Part shown: positions 43,701-55,700 of the stretch, in pieces
Position numbering within the stretch: the stretch's first letter is position 1
Layout of the letters: each line of letters opens with the position of its first letter
NCBI GenBank assembly: GCA_964565665.1
Contig: CAZMFZ010000003.1
Coordinates: forward strand, 1 to 59,686
Origin: CAZMFZ01 sp964565665
GTDB taxonomy: Bacteria > Bacteroidota > Bacteroidia > Cytophagales > UBA9547
DNA: 59,686 nt
Reading direction: 5' to 3'
Position numbers and translations under genes: made by a program
Notes under the pieces: model-generated
The model's database searches: none
Told to the model about the DNA's origin: nothing
The model's input: the letters and a program-made list of their open reading frames with translations, nothing else

Positions 43701-46700
43701 CTATCTCTACTGTGGCTGGTATTCAAGTGTTCCAAAAGCCATTTGTAGATGCGGGGCCTGCTACGGTGCTATTATGTAAAAACAATTTGCAATACAAATT
43801 GAATGCTACCATTACAGGTGCTAGGACACCTGCACTAGGAGATAAATACACAGGAGTGTGGTCGGTTTTAAGTGGAATGGGAGTATTTAGCAGCACTGGT
43901 ACTAATAGTTCTACGGTATTAGATGATGGATTTTCATTTCCGTCCAGTGTGACAAGTGTTGTGCTGCAGCTGAGTGCTATAAATATAGGTAGCTGTTTGC
44001 CCGTTTCTGATGTAATTACGCTTGCAGGTGGAAACCAGCCTTTGCCCTTGGTGAATGCAGCCAACAATTTTACGGTAAATGGCATTCGCAACGCTTTAAA
44101 TATATGTGCTAACAATGCCACTTTCACTATTACTGGCACTGTTACTTACGCAGGTTTGGGAGGGCAATGGACATCTTTATCCGCGAGTCCGGGAACAGGC
44201 ACTAATATATTGCCACTTACTACCATTCCAGGAGTAGAAGCTTTTAAGGTATCATACATTTATACACCTTCCGCTCAAGAAATAGCCAATGGCTTTGCAG
44301 ATTTGCAATTGAGTACAGATATTATAAATTCACCTACCAATTGTTTAAATGCTACTAGAGCGGTGAGGATAATAATTGGAGCTCAACCTGTAATTTTATT
44401 TGATACTAAAAGCCCGGTTGGAAATAGTTCCAATGTGCTTGCTTGCTCCAACAATCCTATTTTTACCATTAGTGGTACTGTACTCGGTGCTGGTGGGTTT
44501 ACTTTGAATGTAGGCAATGGAGGAATTCTTTCCCAGCTTTCTACATTGGCGGGAACAACTACTATAAGTGGCTACAACAATTATTTTTCTGGAAACTATA
44601 GCTATACCCCTACCGCTGCAGAAACATCAATAGCTGGATTTAGTTCTTTCTTAGCAAGTTTCCAATCTACTAACAATGGCAACTGTTTTGGTGTGAGTAC
44701 TTCTATAGGCTTAAACTTGAATCCGCCACCAAGTGCAACAATTACCACCACAGGTATTGTGCTAGATTCCATAAAGTTATGTAACAATAATGCTTTTGCT
44801 AACTTGAGTACTAAGACCAGTTTATTTACACCAGTAAGTGGCTTAAGATGGTTTACTTCAGGAAATGGAGGTTTTTCAAATGCTTCCGCTTCGGCCACTA
44901 CCACTTATACTTCGTCTCAAAATGACACCCTAAATGGCAATGTGAGAATAGTGTTGGAGGCTGGAAGGTCAGGCTGTTTTCCAACCTACGACACCTTATA
45001 TATTAAGTATTTCAATTCTCCCATAATTGCTCCGGGAAGCGATTTATCTATTTGTGAGAACTTTTTAGTAGGTACACTATCTGGTGCGGTGTCTTTGCCG
45101 GCATCTGGGGGTATATGGTCGAGTTCTGGAGCAGGTGTATTTGGTAGCACTTCATCAAGCACTACTACAAAATTGAATGATACTTATATTCCCAATGCTA
45201 CTGATGTATCTAATAGCTCTATAATTTTAACTTTAAGTTCTACAGGGGCTAATATTGGCACTACCCAAGGCAAATGTTTATCTAGAGCAGCATCAATTAT
45301 TGCAAACTTTACACCCGTGCCTGCCATTAACTTCGGGGCAGTGCTTACTGTAAATGAAAATAACAGCACTTCTGATTTTACTGCCACAATTATAGGAATA
45401 AATGTAACCCCAACCACAACTGCAATATGGGGTACAGATAATAACAATGTTGCTGCTTACGACCCTAGCAGAACAAACTTTATTTACAATTCGGGTATTC
45501 CTAATTTGGTAGGGAGTGTGAAATACACACCTACTGTATTTGAGATTAATTCGAGATCTGTAATAATGGGTGTGACGGTATCGGGTGCAAGTAATTGTGC
45601 TCCGATTGTGAATTCAACCACCTTACTCATAGCACCGGCACCTACCGTGTCTATATTTGGAATAAATAGCGTGTGTGCAAACAACAATACAATTAACCTG
45701 ACTTCAACCGTTACTGGGGCTAAAAGTGGTATATGGTCAGGTGGGCAAAACGCCATTACTGCCCCTTACCCGGGTTTTTCCGCTACTTATGTTCCAAACT
45801 CAGCTGAGAATATTGCAGGCTCTGTAAAATTATATTTTACCTCTGCAGAAGAATTTTTTAACGCAAATTCTGTAAGGGATTCTATTACCATTAATATAAA
45901 TCCGCCCCCTACAGCTAAAATTACCGCTGCCAATGTTTCTGTGTGCGGCAACGCTACTGATGTGCCATTTACTGCCACTACCACAGGTGCGACAGGCATG
46001 GTGTGGACTACCAGCGGAAGTGGGCAGTTTTTTATTGGGGCATCTCCTATATCTGGAAGTGTACCAGGTAGCAACATTACCGTAATTTACAAACCCTCGG
46101 CACTAGATAGATCTTCTGCTACTCCAATAAAAATAGAAGTAAGTAGTGCCGGAAACGGAGGTTGCAACCCAGCAATTGACATTGCTAATTTATATTTTAC
46201 TACATCACCAGTGGCGAATGCAGGGCCAGACAATACTTGGTGCTTAAACGACCCTTCTCCAATTGCATTAAATGCCTCAGGAGGTGCTGGTTCCTGGAGC
46301 AGTTCAAGACCAGGAGGATCCTTTGGCAATGCAACTCAACAAAGTACATCTTATGCTCCTACTTCCGTATCTGGACTCATAACTTTTACATGGACAACAA
46401 ATGCGACAACAGGCTGCCCTTCTGTATCAGACAATGCTGTAGTAACGGTACTTTCAGGCCCAATAATTGCCATTACTGAGCCATATAAAACCGTGTGCGG
46501 AAACTCATCGAGCCTTGCATTGAATGCCACTATTACTGGAGGCACTGGTGCTAAATGGCGTACAGGTGCATCTGGTGGTAGTTTCTCTTCAAGTGGCACA
46601 CAAAATGGAGCCGACCTAGTGGGAACAACGGTAGCTACTGGCAATGCAGTTGCAGATACCTATATATTCTCTGCAGCAGATAAAGCGGCTGGCTTTGTGA

Positions 46701-49700
46701 ACTTGACTATTTCGGGCTTAGGTACAAACCCATGTACGACTGTACAAGAGGTAAAAAGAATTACCATTACTCCAATACTCACAGCAAGTACAGACCCAGA
46801 TTTAGAGCTGTGCGCGACCATTTCTGTAATCTCAATTACAGGGAAGGTATTAGCAAATGGAGTGATCGATGCCACCAGAAACGGCACTTGGACAGTAGTA
46901 GGTACAGGAATGGGAACTTTTGCAAATCCGAATACTAGAATTACTACATTTACCCCAAGTGCGAATGCTAAAAATAATTTCCCTCAAAAAGTAACTTTAA
47001 TTTTCTCGCCAACTATTGATGGTAGTTGCTTTGTTACACGCCCAACTGTAACGGTAAATTATAGCTTCAAATCAGCTCCATTGCTTACAATTACAAGCAG
47101 CCCTATCCAAGTTTGTTCCGATGTGGATTTAATTCAACTTACGGCCACTTTTTCGGGTACGTCAAGTATTGTGTGGTCTACCACAGGTAGCAATACGGCC
47201 TTGAATTGGGTAGCGAGTAAAAACTCATTGTTGTCTCCAGCAACTGTTAATTATATTCCATCTGCGGCTGATTTGGCAAATCCGACTTTAAGTTTTGTAG
47301 TCATTACCAATGGAAGTGGTGTATGTAGCGATGTTAGCTCTCCTGTTTTCGTTGCCACCATTACAAGTAAGCCTACTGTTGTTTTGGCCGGTCCAAGCTC
47401 CGTTTGTGACAATGTTTCACAAGTTTCGCTTAGCGGCACTAATATGACTTTATTGGGTGTTTCGCCCGCAATTAGTTGGTATAAATATACTGGAGGTGTT
47501 CCAACCTCAGCTGGTTTTAATTTGCCTAGTACAATTACAACTAATAATGTAGGAACTCTTACCACATATTCCCCTACAGCTATCGAGAAATCGAATGGTT
47601 TTGTAACCCTATTTTTAGATGTATTTGGCCCCACAACTTGTAAAACCCAATCATTCAGCAAAATTGTAAATTTCAATGCTGCACCTACTGTATTTGTAGG
47701 GGCAGCAAGTTCTAATGTATGTTCCAATATTCAAGCCATAACGCTTACAGGTACTTCTAGCCCCAATGCCAGCATAGCAGGGTGGTCGTCTACGGCTGTA
47801 GGTTTAGGCTTCGGTACATTCTCAGTCCCCAATAGCTATACCGTTATTTTTACACCCAATGCAGCCGGCAGAACCCTCTCAGGAATTGACTTCGTATTTA
47901 CTACCTCCTTGGCAGGTTGCAGCGATGTATCTGCCAACAAAACCATTACGCTTACCCCAGCATCAGTAGTGTCAATACCAAGTACTTTCGCCTTTTGTGG
48001 TGATAAAAGTGTGGTGACTTTAACTGGTGCATTTAGTTCTACCAATGTTGCTAATATGAGTTCTAGCTTTGGTGGCACATTCGGAGCATCTTATCAACCT
48101 ATAGTTTATGCGCCACCGATTGCTAATATTGATAATGCCGCCAAGAATGCAACTGCTATTACCCTTACCATTACTTCGGCAAATAATGGGTCTAATTGCA
48201 GTGCGGCTTCTGCCGTTTCAAGCATTTTCTTTACGCCACGCCCTACCATTACGGGCGGTGCAGGTTTGACTTTATGTGCAAGCGACACCTATATTACCCT
48301 TTCATCTGCCACTGGGGTTTCGGGTAGTGCAGCTATACTAGGGTATAAATGGAGTACTTCCTCCATAAATACTGCAGTTGGCTTAGGGGGCATATTTACT
48401 TTTAGTGGATTGAGCACTAGCACAGGGTTGTCGCAAGTTTATAGACCAGGAAGTGTGGAAAAAACAGGGTTTGCCATATTGAGAATATCTTCTGTGACTG
48501 TGTCGGGTGGTTGCGACAATGTATTTGCCGACAAACAAATTACTTATGATAAAGCACCTACATTTGCCAGCTTACCCAACCAAACCAAATGCGCGAACAA
48601 TTCTATACTGGATATCAATGTTAATCCTAACGACTTTTCTTCAATCAAATGGAGTTCAAACACAAGCAAATTACCATCAGGAGGGGCGTTTTTGAGTGAA
48701 GTAGCAACAGCCACAACCTATTTTCCGGGTACACTTGATTTGAATACTAAAACGGTGACCATTTCAGGCACTGTACTTGGGATAGGCCAATGTATAAACA
48801 ATCCTGCAGTGCAAAGTTTCGTGCTTTCGATCACTTCTGCACCTATCATCACTGTTATTTCCCCACTTAATATTTGTAGTGAAGTTTCCACTGTGCAGCT
48901 TTCGGCCATAGCCAATATTTCTACTACTGGCTTATCTTGGCAAAATACAACATCATCAATCTCAGGTGTGTACTCTGTAAATAGATTTGTAGGTAGACCA
49001 ATTTATGCTGTTACCGCCACAGATGTTTCGAATGGTACAATACAATTTGAAGTAACAGGAAATTATGGAAATTGTGGTCCGGTAAGTGAGGCTGTGCAGC
49101 TAAATATCGCTCCCAAACCAACAATTAATGCAGGTTCTGACAGGGTATTGTGTGCTGATGTTACACAATCATCTATTAAACTCACATTTGCAGGCCAAAA
49201 TTTCACTAAAGGACAATGGGTAAGGCTAGGGGGTGCTGGCGGAGGAAATTTTGGCAATCCTATAATCGATCAAGCGGCCATTGCCCCTAGCAGTAATGGA
49301 GATCAAGATTTTGTATATTATTATCCAAATTCTCAAGATAGTGTACAGAAGATCATTAATCTAAAAGTAAATACTGTAGACCAAAACGGATTGTGTGGCG
49401 TAGCTTCCGATATCGTTAACATCACTTTGGTGAGCCCACCAGTCATAACACCAGGTGTAGGCACAAATTACTGCGAGACGCTACAAGTGATTACGCTGAC
49501 AGGCAGTGTAGTAGGCCCTGAAACTTATACCTATCAATGGCAAGGGCTTTTTGGTAACCAAAATGGAACATTTTTAGGCTCAAATGGATCAAATGGAATT
49601 GGCAAAACTTATGCAGGATCTGCCAATGATTTTTACAACACTGGTGATTTGGATGAGGACAAGTACGTATTTAATTTTAATGTAACTGGAACTGGAATAT

Positions 49701-52700
49701 GTAAATTTGAGAGCATTGGTGCATATAAAATGACCTTTAATATTCAGCCGATTACCCAAACCAGTATTGTAGAAGGCGATTTTAATGTATGTGCCGATGC
49801 AGACGAAATCACAATCACTGGGTTGGCTCAATATGCTAATCTGATTCCCCAAGGTCTGATTCCCACATTTATTGGCAAGAATTTTAACGGAATTGCTTCC
49901 GGTGCGGCACAATACCAGCCCAGCAAGTCGCCTCCGCACATCTACGATGGAAATCTAGGAGGTTTCAAAACCCAACTGCGGTATAGAATTTTCCAAAACG
50001 ATATTACCGCAGGTGGAGTTAATTTTGTTTTGAATGTGAATAACTTAACCAACAGCACTACCTGCCCGCCTACCTCGGCTATTTCAAATGTGACCTTACT
50101 TTCAGCTCCAATTGTATCAGTAACTGGGCCACCTTCTGCTTGCTCCAACAATGTAGTGATCACAGTATCTGGCTTTTCATCTACAGGGGCGGGTACTTGG
50201 TCTTCTACTACTGCAGTGGCAAATAGAGGCAAGTTTCTTTCTGTATTTACGATTGCAGGTTCACCTAATATTATTGCAGGTGTATATTCGATTTCGGGCG
50301 ATGAGTTTGACAATAAGTTCGTGAGTTTGTTGTTCAAATCAGAGTCGAACGGGCTATGCAAACAAGTATCTGGGGCTATTGTTATTCCATTGAAGGAAAA
50401 ACCAATAGTTGATGCAGGTGTTGATGGAACAGTATGTAACCTTAACGTTTTGAGTTTGACAGGCACAATTACAAATCCATTAACCGCTTCAGGTGTTGCT
50501 TATGGATGGAGAATTGTGAGTATGAATTCTGTTTTAGGGGCGGCACTTGCCACCATCACGGGGTCAGGCTTTCCGAGTAGCAATATAATTTTCAATAGCG
50601 TAACGGGAGTAGATCTACAACTCGTAAGTACTGTATTTAACCCTAATGGAGCACTAGGAGATAACAAGGTTACATTTGAATTGTCGGCCACCGATGCTAC
50701 TTGCAATGTAGTAGCAAAGCAAATAAGCTATACAGTTACAGGTGCTACTTCACTGAATGCAGGAAGTTTGGTGAGCACCATTTGCGGGTCTGATCCGCTG
50801 AAGATGAATCCTTCTTCATCAAGTGAAAAAGGGGTGTGGTCAACCTCGGGGGCTGGTTATTTTGCTTCGGGCGGGTTTGGGGCTAAAACTTCACAAATAA
50901 TGAATGACTTATACATTCCAGGTCCTGGTGAAAACGGAACCATTTTATTTATATTAAGCACTATACCTGGCTCTACAAATACTTGCTTAGTTAAAACGCC
51001 TTCCACAGTAACAGCCTTTCTTTCCAATGGTATAGATGTAAATTCAGGTAGTAGCCAATTTATTAATATTTGTTATAATTATAATCCAATTATGGCGGGT
51101 ACAATTCTCGGTACTAGTAAAGCGCATTGGAGATCTACAGGTACTGGAACTTTTGCGTCTTGTACTACTTTGCCATGTACATCAGTAAATGAGACTGGTA
51201 TAAGATCTTCGAATAGCCAAGTAGTATCCACTATAACAGGTACAATTACTGGTACTGGTTATGTCTTTGAAGATGTTTACATACCATCAGATAATGATAA
51301 AGTAGCAGGTAATAAAGTAATTGTTTATTTGACCTCTGATGACGATGCTGTTACCCAATGTAAATTCTTTAAAAGAGACTCATTGTCAATTTACTTTACA
51401 AAACCACCAGAGGCTACAGGTGGTAGGGATATTACAGTATGTGCTACGGATGCCATTGCCAATGGCATACCAATTTCAGGTATTGTAACAATGCCATCTC
51501 CAAACTCTAACAAATCAGGACAATTGCCAAATAATGCTGCGAGATGGAAAATAATGACTATTTCGCCTGGAAGCCCACTTTCATCTATTCCTGGGGTGTT
51601 TAATTCTTCAGTGTTAATAGGGAATGCAGTAAATACGGCTACAGGTATAGGTGAGTTTACTGTAACTTCTATTATTGGTGATGGATTTATTGGTGTTGAA
51701 TTCGATGTAAGTGATCGGTATTTTCCATCGATATTAGATACGATTTCAAGTGGTAAACCTGGGTATAGACCTTTATATTTGGCTTTGGAGGCAGATAATA
51801 TGACGATTGCTGGTATAAATACAGTTACCAGTACTCCTATTCTTTGTAATGCTGTTATTGATACAGTGAAAATCAATTTCTTAACTCCCGCTTATGCCCA
51901 AGTAACCAATTTTACCAGCACTGGCATTTGTTCCGATCAACAAGAAATTGCAATCAATGGTATATATAGCCGTGCCTCAGGATTGCTGTGGACCACCACT
52001 GGAGGCGGGATAATAACTAGCAATAGATTTGATAATTCTCAAATTACTTATACTTTATCGCAGAATGAATTAGACATTGATCAAGTTAAAGTGATTAAAT
52101 TCTCACCCATACCTATTCCAGATCCTAATGATGCTGTGGTGTGTGTTTCACCCATTACGAATGTGGTTACCGTTACTGTAAATCCACGACCTTTAGTGAG
52201 TGTTACAGGATTAGACCAAATCGTATGTGCCGATAATCAGTCTGTAGCTTTACTAGGCTTTAATATTCGTACGGTATCAGGCACATTGCCTTTGGCTTAC
52301 AAATGGATAATAGGCGGTTCAGGTACTGTGCTTGGCCCAGATTTTGCGAGCGGATCAATTACTGAAACTAATAATTTTACAAGAACCTTAAATTACAGGG
52401 TATCAAATGATGACATAGCTGCAGGAAGTGTAGGATTTTTATTCAGCACCAGTGGTCCGAATACTTGTAAGCCACAGGTAATCAACAATATATCGCTCAA
52501 TATTAATCCAGCACCTGTTATTAACCCTCAGTTAAGTATAGAAAGGTGTAGAGATAATGAGCTTATTCCTATTTCTTTGCTTTCGATTCAAAACGTATCT
52601 ACCGTACAATGGGTAGTATCTAGAAGGGCCATTGGCAGTTCGACCTTTACGGTATTGGGTATAGGTTCAAACCCTGGAACATTGGCAGGTGGCTCATTAG

Positions 52701-55700
52701 CCCAAAGTGTAAATGGTACTTTGGTAGGGGATAATTTCAATGGGTCGGCTATCGACTATTTTACAAGTGCTACCGATAGAGCAAGTGCGGCAGAACTCGT
52801 ATTCAGTGTCACTTCACTCATAAACAACCCCAACACTTCCAATCCTGTTTGTAATCAAGTAGTGAAACAAGTGAGCGTAGTGTTGACAGACACACCTGTT
52901 GTAACTATTACCTCTGCTTTGGCAGGAGGTGGGATCTGTTCCAATGAAACCAGCATTACCTTAAATGGAAGTATATCAGGTGCTGGAAACCTGAGTGGAA
53001 TATGGCTCACTGACCGATTTGGAAGGTTTTTTCCATCAGAAGTTGTAACACCTACTGATTTGGCAGCCAATGCGTATCAATATTTCTTAGACGATCAAGA
53101 TAGAAACTTTACCACCTTGGGTATTACGCTTTCTGTAACTGGTGTGGGAACTTGTGTTCGATCTTATGGTAGTACAAGCGTAATTACTGTAACCGCTGCT
53201 CCCGAATTAAATGCAGGTGGAAACGATTCTGTATGTGCCGATTTAAAATCTATTACGCTATTAAATTCTGCCCAAAAGAATGCCGATGCCATATTCCAAT
53301 GGATCACCTTTGGTACGGGTTCATTTACAGGTATATCTACCACCTCGCCAGGAGAATATTTCTACATACCTTCATCGGTCGATAGTGCCAATGGAGCTGT
53401 TACTATTGCATTAATAGTACCCAATAAAGTGACTTGTAATCCAGATACCAGTTTTAAAACCATCAGATTCAGCGTGCCACCAAAGGTAGAAGCCATAAAT
53501 TCAGTTCTTTCTTCACAATCGTGGTGTGCCGATAACACCGTATTATTCGAAGCCTTTATAGATAGCCGAGCCTCAAAATGGAGGTGGTCATCAATAAAAA
53601 GTATTGTAGGTTTCAATCAATTCTTCGCCTCATCGGTTCCAGGCTTTGGTGTGAGAGGCGTATTTAATAATGACAACAATGATACTTCATCTACCACTCT
53701 AAAAGGCTATTACAAACCAAGTAATGAAGATACGCTAGGTACGAATAGAAATGAACTCAATCAGTTGGTTACACTTCGCCTTACGGCCAATGGGGTAGGT
53801 GTATGTGCCTTGCGTACTTTTACTAGTGATTTAAATGTTACGTTCACACCCCAGCCAAAAATTTATTTGAATCCTATTCCTAATATTTGTAAGAATGATA
53901 ATCAACCTATTACGCTAACAGCCTATTTTCTTAATACTGTAGCAGGTAGAATAAATTGGCAGAGCGACCCAACCACCAGCACTAAGTTTAGTAATGAGTA
54001 TTCATATCATCCGCCCACTACTGTAAATTCTATTTACTTTTATGATGATGCTGATAAAAATCGTGGAGTAGTAAAAATCAATATACTACCTGATTTTATG
54101 GGAAGCTGTAAAGGTTCGTATAGGCAGGGTGATTGGACTTCAAGAGATGCTAAATTTATAGATGGTCCGATATTCTCGCCTTCTAACCCAACACCTTTCT
54201 GTGCTGATGTTACTACCATTACCCTTGATAGAATAAGAGTAAATACCGTGGTTGGTTCTGCCCAATGGACAACAAAAGTAGGCACAGGTATATTTACATC
54301 CAGCAATACTATTCCTGGCCTAAGTACAATAGTTGGCTTAATTGGCGGTGCGGGTAGTGAAAGAAGAACGGTATTGGAAGGCTATGTGCCATCGGCAGCC
54401 GACAAAGCTCAGAAACAGGTAAATTTATTTGTGTATTCTACTTCACAAACTGAAAATTGTCCGCCAGATTCTGCTAAAATTACCCTCAAGTTTGACGATA
54501 TTCCTATTGTAACTGTGGCAGTAGATGGTAGCAGTGTGTGTGCAGGGCAGATTATAACCCTTACAAGCACGCTTAAAAACCACAATAGAGGCATTTGGGA
54601 AACCATTAGCAACTCGGCAGGAGTAGGTACTGGATCTATTACCCCAGCAAGTAGCACAGTAGGCACGGTGTTTTATACCATGTCGCCACAAGATGCAAAT
54701 CAATCGGCTGGAAGCTTGTCTCAATTGAGTTTTAAGTTCACCTCTATTGCGGAAAATGGTAATAAATGTACTCCTAAAGGTGATACAGCTACAATTAATA
54801 TTTACAAGAAACCAACAGCCAATGCAGGTTTCCCTTCAGTTTGTACAATTTCAGGAATAAAACTCGCAGCTATAGTAGCTTTTTCTACACAGTCAGTATG
54901 GACAACCACAGGAAAAGGCATATTCTCTCCAAGTAAATTTGATGCCAATGCTACGTACGTACCTGATGCTGCCGACATAGCCCTTGGTAATGTGAAACTC
55001 AGCCTTACGGCTAAAGGCCTTGGCCCATGCGATGAAACTACAAGTAGCATACAGTTGAACTTAAAAGCCAACCCACTTCCGCTAGCCAATGCAGGGCAAG
55101 ATCAGATAGTGTGCGGAGGCGATTTATTCAGGTTGAATGTAGTAAATCTTTCTACTGCCAATTCATATCAGTGGCTGGTACCAAGTGTTACAGGCTTTAA
55201 TACTACGGTACTTTCGCCTTTGGCAGATAGAAATATAACCGCAGTAACCGTGAGAGTGGATAACTTAGCAAAATACGTGCTACAAGTAACCGACAACTCA
55301 CTTGGCTGTATAAATACGGATACTATTAATTTGCAATCGCTCTTCCTTGATTCTTTGGCAATGAAACCAAGGGTTTGTTTTGAAGATCAGCTCATACTTT
55401 CAGTAGGTGCTTCTTTTACCAAAAGAGAAGGCAAATTTCAATGGTATAGGAATGGGCAATTTTTATCAAATGAAAGCACACCTACCCGCATTAGAGCCAT
55501 AGTAACAGGCGACTATACTTTAGAATATACTGAAAACGGTACGCTTTGTAGTGTGAGAGACACTACTAATGTAAGGCCATTGCCATTTCTTAATACAATT
55601 GGGAAAGTAGTTTGTAAAGACGCTCCATTCAGTTTAACTCCTGGTGTATTAAGTGTTGTTGGTGCAGATATAAACTTTTATAATTACACTTGGGATTTGA